Assembly (NCBI GenBank): GCA_007116605.1 | Contig: SKID01000023.1 | Coordinates: forward strand, 1-7,291 | DNA: 7,291 bases | From: Tissierellia bacterium | Lineage (GTDB): Bacteria; Bacillota; Clostridia; Tissierellales; Dethiosulfatibacteraceae | Reading direction: 5' to 3' | Part shown: piece by piece, positions 1 to 6,422 of the stretch | Position numbering within the stretch: the stretch's first letter is position 1 | Layout of the letters: every line of letters begins with the position of its first letter | Position numbers and translations under genes: made by a program | The notes under the pieces: generated by a model | Databases searched by the model: none | Seen by the model: the letters and a program-made list of their open reading frames with translations, nothing else | Told to the model about the DNA's origin: nothing

Positions 1-443
1 AAGCTTTAATAGCTGATTTAATTAAAAGAGCAAAAACAGTGGGTCAATTGTCATTGATTGTAATGGTATCATCTGTTTTAGCGACAGCAGCGTTTGGTGA
101 AGTGTACTTATCGTTTATATTAAATGGAGCATTATTTAGAAATGAGTTTGATAAACGTGGTTTAAGCAGAGCGATGTTAGCGAGACAAGTCAGTGAAGGA
201 GCTTTGATGCCTGCACCACTGATGCCATGGACGACTTTTGGAGCATTTGTAACTACAACTCTTGGAATTAGTGGATTTGAATTTGCACCATACGCATTTT
301 TGAATATACTAACACCGATTGTATCAGTGTTAATGGCGTACTTAGGCATCGCCAATGTCTGGAATAATAAAGCAAATAAAGGTAAAAAATATTTTGCAGA
401 TATAGATCTAAGTGATGAACCAAATTTTGCTGAAGAAGCTTAA
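1..443 (+). CDS. nhaC: Na+/H+ antiporter NhaC family, C-terminal part (5' end outside window)
   Basis: This is the C-terminal part of an integral membrane sodium/proton antiporter that exchanges Na+ for H+ across the cytoplasmic membrane. The reading frame is open from position 3, upstream of the first possible GTG at 39, so the gene continues beyond the window; about 146 residues are visible. NhaC proteins are usually about 450-500 residues, so roughly two thirds is missing. Visible hydrophobic segments are the stretch beginning LSLIVMVSSVLATAAFGEVY, a second around TTFGAFVTTTLG, and a last one around ILTPIVSVLMAYLG. They are followed by a short acidic, charged tail, as expected for a cytoplasmic C-terminus. 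The segment with PLMPWTTFGAF matches the conserved 'PLIPWNT.G' region of the family. The stop is TAA at 441-443, just before a strong hairpin. Exact ion specificity cannot be judged. The link to the downstream redox genes may be only positional. Confidence 0.85.
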   Translation, partial: ALIADLIKRAKTVGQLSLIVMVSSVLATAAFGEVYLSFILNGALFRNEFDKRGLSRAMLARQVSEGALMPAPLMPWTTFGAFVTTTLGISGFEFAPYAFLNILTPIVSVLMAYLGIANVWNNKANKGKKYFADIDLSDEPNFAEEA

Positions 444-452
444 TAAGTTTCA

Positions 453-486
453 GAGCTCATTGCGATAAGCAAATCGCAATGAGCTC
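453..486 (+). terminator. Perfect 14-bp inverted repeat, terminator-like hairpin without U-tract
   Basis: The arms GAGCTCATTGCGAT (453-466) and ATCGCAATGAGCTC (473-486) are perfect reverse complements around a 6-nt loop, AAGCAA. The hairpin begins 9 nt after the antiporter stop codon and ends about 21 nt before the ribosome binding site of the next gene. That position fits a transcription terminator separating the two genes. No run of T follows on either strand, so it is not a canonical intrinsic terminator. It could instead be a leaky terminator, an RNA processing or stabilising element, or a protein binding site. Confidence 0.5.
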
Positions 487-507
487 ATCAGTTCGTGATT
501 AAATACA

Positions 508-516
508 AAGAAGGTG
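508..516 (+). promoter_or_regulatory. Ribosome binding site deciding the GTG start at 522
   Basis: AAGAAGGTG differs from an ideal AAGGAGGTG by one base and sits 5 nt before GTG at 522. An upstream in-frame GTG at 495 lies just behind the hairpin and has no such site. The start at 522 also places the FAD-binding beta strand (MRLVIIG) right at the N-terminus, as usual in this family. Confidence 0.7.
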
Positions 517-521
517 AAAAA

Positions 522-1757
522 GTGAGACTGGTAATCATTGGAAATAGTGCAGCTGGGCTTTCTGCTGCTAAAACAATAAGAAAATATGATCAAAAATCAG
601 AGATTACAATTATTTCTAAAGAAGAGGGATTAGCTTACTCAAGAGTTTTATTACCCTATGTTTTAAGAGAAAAAGTGGATTATAACAACATATTTATAAA
701 AGATAAAGCTTATTATGAGGAGAATGCTATAACATATATAGAAGATGAAGTCGTTGCCTTAGATACCCTTGAAAAATTAATTACAGTTAATAAAGGTCAG
801 GCTATTCGTTATGACAAATTATTAATCGCAACAGGATCTCATGCAGTTACGCCACCAATAGAAGGGCTTAACGGTAGTGGGATTTATCATATGTGGACGA
901 AAAATGACTTAGACGATTTATTGCCGCTTTTTAATCAGAAAAAAAGTGTGGCGATTATTGGATCAGGATTTGTCTCTTTGCAGGCGGCGTGGGCAGCCAA
1001 GTGTAGAGGCTTAGAAGTAAGCATTATTGAAATCGCTGATCGTGTGATGCCCAATGTGCTTGATAAAAAAGGTTCGGAAGTAATGGCTAATCATATAGTA
1101 GATAGTGGATTAAGCCTTTATACCAGTATGATAACCGAAAAAGTCGAAAGACAAGAAGATAGTTCATTTAAGCTACACTTGAAAAACAGACAGCCATTAG
1201 TAGTTGATTTTGTTATTGTAGGCGCAGGTGTCAAAAGTAATATTAGCTTTATTCAAAATTCAAACATAGTTTATGATAGAGCCATACTTGTTAATGAAAA
1301 AATGGAAACAAACATTAAAGACGTGTATGCAGCAGGAGATGTTGCAGCAGGTCCTACTGTATTCGGAGATAAGCATATGACGCATGCATTATGGCCGACA
1401 GCAGTAGAAATGGGTGAAATTGCAGGTGCAAATATGATTGGAAAACAAAGAAGATACCAAGGAAGCTTGAACATGAATGTCACACAAATGTATGGTGTTA
1501 CCGTAGCTTCAATGGGTATTTTCGACGATGAACAGATAGACGGATCTTATGAATTTCCGATGGATCAATACAAGGGTTATATTAAGCTATGTTACAAAAA
1601 TAGTCTAATTGTAGGGGCTTGTATCATTGGTGAATCAGAATCAGTAAAATTACTTGGTAAACTAAGACCAATTATAAAAAAGGGACTGAGAATAGATTGT
1701 GATCCTGAAAAAATTGAAAGCTATATAGATATTCAAGCATTTCAAAACAGATATTGA
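522..1757 (+). CDS. FAD-dependent pyridine nucleotide oxidoreductase (NirB N-domain / rubredoxin reductase-like)
   Basis: This is a predicted cytoplasmic flavoprotein of 411 residues that passes electrons between NAD(P)H and a redox partner. The N-terminal FAD Rossmann motif is GNSAAG (residues 7-12), followed by ATGS (103-106). The NAD(P) Rossmann motif is IIGSGFVSLQ (145-154), and its second strand ends in SIIE with Glu170, which favours NADH over NADPH. The second FAD motif is AGDVA (271-275). There is no CxxC redox disulfide, so it belongs with NirB N-domains, rubredoxin reductases and similar single-flavin proteins rather than thioredoxin reductase types. The usual GxGxxG of the NAD domain is GSGFVS here, with Ser in place of the last Gly, and Gln replaces the usual Glu after it. 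The stop codon lies next to the ribosome binding site of the following FeS gene, so the two are translationally linked. It is probably the NAD(P)H module of the Mo/W enzyme encoded two genes on; that role is inferred from context. The start is GTG at 522. Confidence 0.85.
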   Translation: MRLVIIGNSAAGLSAAKTIRKYDQKSEITIISKEEGLAYSRVLLPYVLREKVDYNNIFIKDKAYYEENAITYIEDEVVALDTLEKLITVNKGQAIRYDKLLIATGSHAVTPPIEGLNGSGIYHMWTKNDLDDLLPLFNQKKSVAIIGSGFVSLQAAWAAKCRGLEVSIIEIADRVMPNVLDKKGSEVMANHIVDSGLSLYTSMITEKVERQEDSSFKLHLKNRQPLVVDFVIVGAGVKSNISFIQNSNIVYDRAILVNEKMETNIKDVYAAGDVAAGPTVFGDKHMTHALWPTAVEMGEIAGANMIGKQRRYQGSLNMNVTQMYGVTVASMGIFDDEQIDGSYEFPMDQYKGYIKLCYKNSLIVGACIIGESESVKLLGKLRPIIKKGLRIDCDPEKIESYIDIQAFQNRY

Positions 1758-1768
1758 TGGAGGTAGAG

Positions 1769-2275
1769 ATGAAAATAATAACAATGGATACAACAAAATG
1801 TGTTGGATGTAGAAATTGTGAACTTGCATGTGCTTACATGAATTCAAATACTTCTTGTGAGAGAACATATTCTAAAATTAGAGTGAATCATTATATTGAT
1901 GAACAAACCCTAATCCCGCTGACATGTTTGCATTGTGAAGAAGCTTGGTGCTTAAATGTTTGTCCAGCAGCTGCTATTTCTCGTGATGAAAACACAGGTG
2001 CTGTGATTATAGATAGTGATAAATGTGCGGGATGTAAAATGTGCATCTTAGCATGTCCTTATGGTAATATTCAATTTGACGAAAAAGACCTAGTCAGTAC
2101 AAAATGCAACTTATGTGAAGGAAATCCAAGATGTGTAGGTCATTGTGTTGGTGCTGCATTAAATTACGAGGATGTTGAGTCATTTAATGAGAGAGCAAGG
2201 AAAAAAGTGGATCGCAAAATCATGGATGCAATAAAGCACCAATGTAAGTCAATGGAGGTTGAAAATGACAAATAA
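1769..2275 (+). CDS. Ferredoxin-like electron transfer subunit with four [4Fe-4S] motifs (HycB/HydN/CooF type)
   Basis: This 168-residue cytoplasmic protein has four cysteine sets: C11/C14/C17/C21, C53/C56/C61/C65, C86/C89/C92/C96 and C113/C116/C122/C126. This is the standard pattern of the four-cluster beta subunits that accompany DMSO reductase-family enzymes and hydrogenases. It would wire the FAD protein to the Mo/W catalytic subunit. In the last set Val follows C126 where Pro is usual. The C-terminal tail (about residues 135-168) is charged and probably helical. The start is ATG at 1769, with GGAGG at 1759-1763 and 5 nt spacing. An in-frame ATG at 1757 overlaps that ribosome binding site and is less likely. 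The 3' end overlaps the Mo/W gene by 11 nt, which indicates translational coupling and probably a stable complex. No signal peptide is seen. Confidence 0.88.
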   Translation: MKIITMDTTKCVGCRNCELACAYMNSNTSCERTYSKIRVNHYIDEQTLIPLTCLHCEEAWCLNVCPAAAISRDENTGAVIIDSDKCAGCKMCILACPYGNIQFDEKDLVSTKCNLCEGNPRCVGHCVGAALNYEDVESFNERARKKVDRKIMDAIKHQCKSMEVENDK

Positions 2276-4331
2276 GAAAGTAGTCAAAACAACTTGTAGA
2301 ATGTGCGGAACTTTATGTGGTATTGATGCACACATTGAGAATAATAAGGTCGTGCATATTGAAGGCAATAAAGATAATATATTAAATAAGGGAAGATTAT
2401 GTATTAAGGGTAGTTCTGCAGTTACTTGGCTAAATCATCCAGACAGAATTTATAAACCGTTAAAGAAAAATGATCAAGGTGAGTTTGAAGAGATAGAGCT
2501 TGAACAAGCTATGGATGAAATTGCTGAAAAACTAATGGAATTACAAAAAAAATATGCTCCCAATGCCATTGGTGTTTGGAAGGGAGAAGGCATAGATTTT
2601 GCACAACAAGAAGAATTAGCAAGAAGATGGATTCATTCTGTAGGATCTCCTAACTATTTTTCCAACGACACTCAGTGTTTTGCGAGCCGATACCTATCTT
2701 TTAATTTAGTATATGGCTGTTGGCCCCAAGCAGATTATGAAAACTCAAAAATGATTATCAATTGGGGAACAAATGCGCCAGTTTCTCACTCATACTGGAT
2801 GCAACAAATTAATGAAGGTAGAGAAAAGGGTGCTACACTGGTCGTTATTGATACGCGATATACTGATATTGCAAGGCAGGCTGATATTTATATTCAGATT
2901 AAGCCAGGTACTGATGCTGCTCTAGCTTGGGGTATCATGAGAGAGATGATACGAAGAGATGAGATTGATCATGAATTTATAGATAATTTCACTGTAGGGT
3001 TTGAACAACTAAAAGCGTATGCGGAACAGTTTACTTTTGAGAAGGTTTATGAAATTACTGGAGTTCAAGGTAAAGATATTACGCGGATTGTAGATGCAAT
3101 AGCTAAAGCAAGGCCTAGTGTATCAAGTTGGGCCGGCACTGGATTAGAACATCAAACCAATGGTGTTAACAGTATTCGAGCAGTAACCATGATTGATGCA
3201 CTCTCTGGTTCAGTGGATAGAAAAGGTGGCATGAAGACACCTAAAGGTCTTGGAATGAGAGGCTTGACGATTTACGATGAGAAACCTCTTTTGGAACTAA
3301 AACCAGTAGGTGCGGATAGGTATCCTGTTTTATATGAAAGAAGGCAAGAATGTCATACACTTATGTTGATGGACCAAATCATCAGTGAAAAACCTTATCC
3401 AATAAAAGGACTAGTAATGACTGCCGCTAATCCTGTATTAACAAATGCAAATTCAAATAAAGTAGAGGAAGCCTTATCTAAACTAGACTTACTAGTGGTT
3501 AAAGATTTATTTATTACAGAAACAGGTAAGATGGCAGATTATATTTTGCCAGCAGCATCATATTTAGAAAGAGAAGAGATATTTAGTAATTCAGCTAAAC
3601 AGGCAGCTTTTATAACAGGTAAGTATATAGATAATGGACTACAAACTGAATACGAGTTGTTTAAAGGATTAGCAGATCGAATGGGATCGGGAGAATACTT
3701 TCAATGGAAAAATGATCATGAAGTGAATGAATGGTTGTTAGAGCCAACGGGGTATACGGTAGCGGATCTAAAAACTAATCCAAGCGGGTTTATATTTGGT
3801 GAATATGAGTATGAAAAACATCGTGTAAAAGCATCTAATGGAGAAAAACCATTTAATACACCATCAGGCAAGGTTGAGTTGTTTTCACAATATTTGGTAG
3901 AAAAAGGTATTAAGGGATTAGATGGAATTCCAGAGTATCATGATCCATCGTATATGGAAACAAAAAATACAGAATATCCATTTTTGCTTATAACGGGTGC
4001 TAGAGTACAAAAATATTTCCATGGTAGATATCGAAACATACCACAGTTATATAAATCTGATCCTCATGGTTATTTGGAAATGCATCCAGAAGATGCCAAA
4101 GAGTTAGGAGTTAATAATAATGACCGCATTAAAATTTCTTCTCGAGTGGGTAGTCTAGAGACCTATGCAAGAGTCATGCATGAAAAGGAAATTATGCGAG
4201 GTGTTGTTCAACACACACATGGATATGCAAAAGAAAACATTAACCGTTTGACATACGATGATGTGACAGATCCAATATCTGGCTTTCCAGCACTTAAATC
4301 AGTACAGATTAAAATAGAGAAAATTGATTAA
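2265..4331 (+). CDS. Mo/W-bis-pterin oxidoreductase, DMSO reductase superfamily, substrate unknown
   Basis: This is the catalytic subunit (688 residues) of a soluble molybdenum or tungsten enzyme. An N-terminal [4Fe-4S] site is formed by C11, C14, C18 and C46, and K48 in CIKG lies in the usual electron-path position. Pterin-binding signatures follow: WGTN (167-170), VVIDTRYTDIARQAD (193-207) and IKPGTDAAL (212-220). Further landmarks are AANPVLTNAN (387-396), MADYILPAASYLERE (423-437), NTPSGKVELFS (531-541) and a molybdopterin dinucleotide-binding C-terminal domain from about residue 570. Cys138 in SNDTQCFASR is the likely metal ligand. The next residue is Phe, whereas formate dehydrogenases have His after Cys or Sec, so formate oxidation is unlikely. 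There is no twin-arginine signal, so it should stay in the cytoplasm. The start is ATG at 2265, with GGAGG at 2254-2258. The size fits thiosulfate reductase-like and acetylene hydratase-like relatives, but the substrate cannot be assigned. Partners are the two upstream genes. Confidence 0.88.
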   Translation: MTNKKVVKTTCRMCGTLCGIDAHIENNKVVHIEGNKDNILNKGRLCIKGSSAVTWLNHPDRIYKPLKKNDQGEFEEIELEQAMDEIAEKLMELQKKYAPNAIGVWKGEGIDFAQQEELARRWIHSVGSPNYFSNDTQCFASRYLSFNLVYGCWPQADYENSKMIINWGTNAPVSHSYWMQQINEGREKGATLVVIDTRYTDIARQADIYIQIKPGTDAALAWGIMREMIRRDEIDHEFIDNFTVGFEQLKAYAEQFTFEKVYEITGVQGKDITRIVDAIAKARPSVSSWAGTGLEHQTNGVNSIRAVTMIDALSGSVDRKGGMKTPKGLGMRGLTIYDEKPLLELKPVGADRYPVLYERRQECHTLMLMDQIISEKPYPIKGLVMTAANPVLTNANSNKVEEALSKLDLLVVKDLFITETGKMADYILPAASYLEREEIFSNSAKQAAFITGKYIDNGLQTEYELFKGLADRMGSGEYFQWKNDHEVNEWLLEPTGYTVADLKTNPSGFIFGEYEYEKHRVKASNGEKPFNTPSGKVELFSQYLVEKGIKGLDGIPEYHDPSYMETKNTEYPFLLITGARVQKYFHGRYRNIPQLYKSDPHGYLEMHPEDAKELGVNNNDRIKISSRVGSLETYARVMHEKEIMRGVVQHTHGYAKENINRLTYDDVTDPISGFPALKSVQIKIEKID

Positions 4332-4373
4332 TATTTAAGAAATTATCTCTATAGGTAGGTTCTAATCGAATCA

Positions 4374-4382
4374 TGCTATGAA
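4374..4382 (+). promoter_or_regulatory. Weak candidate extended -10 promoter element before the oxidoreductase cluster
   Basis: The 69-nt gap between the Mo/W gene and the ferredoxin gene is the widest break inside the cluster. It contains TGCTATGAA, which resembles an extended -10 (TGnTATAAT) with four of six core matches. No good -35 box is seen 16-18 nt upstream. It could provide separate transcription of the four oxidoreductase genes, but the evidence is slight in such AT-rich sequence. Confidence 0.2.
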
Positions 4383-4400
4383 TAAATAATGGAGGTAGCG

Positions 4401-4598
4401 ATGGCAAACATCATAAAAGTGAGAACAGAAAGATGCAAAGAATGTGGCCTATGTGTGGTAAATTGTCCTAAAAAAGCCATTGAGTTTGAGGAGAAAATCA
4501 ATCAATCAGGTTATAGAGCTGTTCAAGTTAAAAATGAGCTTTGTATAGCTTGCGGCGTCTGTTACACCATGTGTCCGGATGGCGTTTATGAAATTTAA
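4401..4598 (+). CDS. 2-oxoacid:ferredoxin oxidoreductase, delta subunit (2x[4Fe-4S] ferredoxin)
   Basis: This small protein of 65 residues carries two complete [4Fe-4S] motifs: C12/C15/C18/C22 and C48/C51/C54/C58, each ending in Cys-Pro. It would take electrons from the thiamine-dependent catalytic core and hand them to free ferredoxin. The length and position directly before the alpha subunit match the delta (VorD/KorD-like) subunit of four-subunit 2-oxoacid oxidoreductases. The start is ATG at 4401, with GGAGG at 4391-4395. An in-frame ATG at 4389 overlaps the ribosome binding site and would add only four residues. It ends 17 nt before the alpha subunit. It could be described simply as a ferredoxin, but the context makes the subunit role likely. 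Confidence 0.85.
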   Translation: MANIIKVRTERCKECGLCVVNCPKKAIEFEEKINQSGYRAVQVKNELCIACGVCYTMCPDGVYEI

Positions 4599-4615
4599 CG
4601 GAGGGAGTATTTAGA

Positions 4616-5677
4616 ATGGGAGAAATGTGGAAAGGTAACCATGCTATAGCAGAAGCAGCTGTAAGAGCAGGATGTAGACTTTATGCTGGTTATCCAATAA
4701 CACCATCAACAGAAATTATGGAGTATCTATCAGCTAGATTACCAGAGGTAGGTGGTTCTTTTATACAAGCTGAAAGTGAATTAGCTGGTATTAATATGAT
4801 TATAGGAGGGGCTGCTTGTGGTTATAGAAGCTTGACAGCGTCTTCTGGTCCAGGAATTAGTTTGAAACAAGAAGGAATGTCAGTTCTTGCAGATGAAGAA
4901 TTAAGTGCTGTTGTCATCAATGTGGTTAGGTATGGCAACGGTTTAGGAACGCTTTATTCTGCTCAATGTGATTACCATCGTGAAACCAAGGGTGGTGGAA
5001 ATGGTGACTATCGTGTGATTGTATTATGTCCGTCAAGTATACAAGAGGCTATTGAGCATGTTTTTCTAGCCTATGATCTAGCTGAGAAATATAGAATGGT
5101 TGCGATGATTATGACTGAAGGTGCATTAGGACAAATGATGGAACCCATTGAAATGCCAGACTTTATTGAAAAGAAAAGAATGCCTTGGGCACTAGATGGA
5201 CATTATAGTTACAAAAAAATTGGTATATTTGATCGGAATTCAATGAAAGAAGCGATAGATTTGAATCAAAAATACAACACCATTAAAGAAAATGAACAAA
5301 GGTGGGAATCTGACAATCTAGATAAAGCTGATTATGTCTTTGTTTCATATGGATTACCAGGAGAAAGCACAAAAGGTGCAGTGGAACAACTGAGAGATGA
5401 AGGTTATCAGGTTGGATTTATTAGACCTATAACTGCATGGCCTTACCCAGAAAAAGCATTTAACTTAATTAACCCAAATGTTAAAGGAATTATAACAGTT
5501 GAGTCGAATGCTACAGGTCAAATGGTTGATGACGCAGCATTATCAATTAAGAAGACAAAGAGAGACAAAAATGTTCCGACTTATTGTTTGCCTTATGTCT
5601 ATGGAATTCCAGCAATTAAAGAAATTAAAAAAGACTTTATGAAAATTTTGTCTGGCGAGATTAAGGAGGTGTATTGA
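4616..5677 (+). CDS. vorB: 2-oxoacid:ferredoxin oxidoreductase, alpha subunit (VorB-like)
   Basis: This 353-residue subunit holds the pyrimidine-binding and substrate/CoA-facing part of a 2-oxoacid:ferredoxin oxidoreductase, which converts a 2-oxo acid and CoA to acyl-CoA and CO2 while reducing ferredoxin. Visible motifs are GYPITPSTE (25-33), TASSGPGISLKQEGM (74-88), KGGGNGDYR (125-133) and LGQMMEP (171-177). The last two are typical of the VorB (branched-chain 2-oxoacid) branch. The conserved loop that usually reads RGGPGLG or RGGPSTG is RYGNGLG here (105-111), followed by YSAQCDY where relatives have a QPSQxDY-like sequence. This may alter substrate choice. A C-terminal domain begins near residue 240. 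The start ATG at 4616 follows GGAGGG at 4600-4605 with 10 nt spacing. The enzyme class is secure; 3-methyl-2-oxobutanoate as substrate is only a family-based guess, and indole- or aryl-pyruvates, 2-oxoglutarate or other acids remain possible. Confidence 0.88.
   Translation: MGEMWKGNHAIAEAAVRAGCRLYAGYPITPSTEIMEYLSARLPEVGGSFIQAESELAGINMIIGGAACGYRSLTASSGPGISLKQEGMSVLADEELSAVVINVVRYGNGLGTLYSAQCDYHRETKGGGNGDYRVIVLCPSSIQEAIEHVFLAYDLAEKYRMVAMIMTEGALGQMMEPIEMPDFIEKKRMPWALDGHYSYKKIGIFDRNSMKEAIDLNQKYNTIKENEQRWESDNLDKADYVFVSYGLPGESTKGAVEQLRDEGYQVGFIRPITAWPYPEKAFNLINPNVKGIITVESNATGQMVDDAALSIKKTKRDKNVPTYCLPYVYGIPAIKEIKKDFMKILSGEIKEVY
5664..5671 (+). promoter_or_regulatory. Strong ribosome binding site supporting a TTG start
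   Basis: AGGAGGTG lies within the last codons of the alpha gene and is followed, after 7 nt, by TTG at 5679. The next ATG in frame is at 5721, too far away and only three residues before the CPGCGH motif. The site therefore supports the rare TTG initiation codon for the beta subunit. Confidence 0.75.
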
Positions 5678-5678
5678 T

Positions 5679-6422
5679 TTGGGAAAAACAAGAAAAACAC
5701 CTTCAATTATTGATAAACCAATGAATTTCTGTCCAGGATGTGGACATGGAATTATCATTAGACTCATTTGTGAAGTCTTAGAAGAACTTGGACAAGACAA
5801 TAATGTTATTTTTCCAATAGGTGTTGGGTGTTCATCTAATCTAGGTGGAGGTCTTGTAGCGGATCGATTCCATTGTTCTCATGGGAGAGCAGCAGCAGTT
5901 GCTTCAGGTATGAAAGCAGTTTCTCCTGAAAACATCATTGTTTCGTATCAAGGAGATGGTGATGCTTATAGTATTGGCATTGCAGAGACAATTAACGCTG
6001 CTTATAGAAACGAAAACATTACTGTAGTAACAGTCAACAATACTAACTTTGGAATGACTGGTGGACAAATGAGTTGGACCACAATGCCAAAGCAAAAAAC
6101 AACCACATCTCAATTAGGTAGAGATTGTGATAAGACAGGTTACCCAATGAAATTTCCAGAATTAGTAGCGTCTCAGTTTAATATTGCTTATGCAGCAAGA
6201 GGGAGTGTGCATTCACCTGCGAGCATTAATAAAACAAAATCATATATAAAAAAAGCCATTGAATCACAAATGAACAATGAGGGGTATTCAGTAGTTGAGG
6301 TTATGTCCCCTTGTCCCGTTAATTGGAATATGACTCCCGTTGAAGCAATGGATAGAATCAAGAATGAACTCATTGATTATTTTGAGTTAGGGGAATTCAA
6401 GCAAAGAGAGGTAATCAAATGA
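5679..6422 (+). CDS. 2-oxoacid:ferredoxin oxidoreductase, beta subunit (thiamine pyrophosphate-binding)
   Basis: This 247-residue subunit binds thiamine pyrophosphate and Mg2+. It has the N-terminal CPGCGH motif (18-23), HGR (68-70), and the diphosphate/Mg2+ motif that starts at GDGDA (92-96) and ends at NNTNFGMTGGQ (120-130). The strongly conserved MTGGQ and the TTT a few residues on are typical of VorA/KorB/PorB-type beta subunits, and the length is normal. The start is TTG at 5679, backed by a near-perfect ribosome binding site. It begins one base after the alpha stop and overlaps the gamma gene by 4 nt (ATGA), so the three core subunits are translationally coupled and should be made in equal amounts. 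Substrate specificity cannot be read from this subunit. Confidence 0.9.
   Translation: MGKTRKTPSIIDKPMNFCPGCGHGIIIRLICEVLEELGQDNNVIFPIGVGCSSNLGGGLVADRFHCSHGRAAAVASGMKAVSPENIIVSYQGDGDAYSIGIAETINAAYRNENITVVTVNNTNFGMTGGQMSWTTMPKQKTTTSQLGRDCDKTGYPMKFPELVASQFNIAYAARGSVHSPASINKTKSYIKKAIESQMNNEGYSVVEVMSPCPVNWNMTPVEAMDRIKNELIDYFELGEFKQREVIK

Noticed and set aside
44..355. Open frame of 103 codons on the minus strand inside the antiporter gene
   Set aside because: It is antisense to a gene with clear family motifs, has no ribosome binding site or recognisable domain, and is a shadow of the real frame.
495..521. Earlier GTG start at 495 for the flavoprotein
   Set aside because: It lies 9 nt after the hairpin stem and has no ribosome binding site, whereas GTG 522 has a strong one at good spacing.
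2265..4331. Formate dehydrogenase annotation for the Mo/W subunit
   Set aside because: The residue after the ligand Cys138 is Phe instead of His and no selenocysteine codon is present; general size and folds are shared across the superfamily and do not prove formate as substrate.
5543..5800. Minus-strand open frame spanning the alpha-beta junction
   Set aside because: Both overlapping plus-strand genes have complete conserved motifs; the antisense product has no recognisable features.
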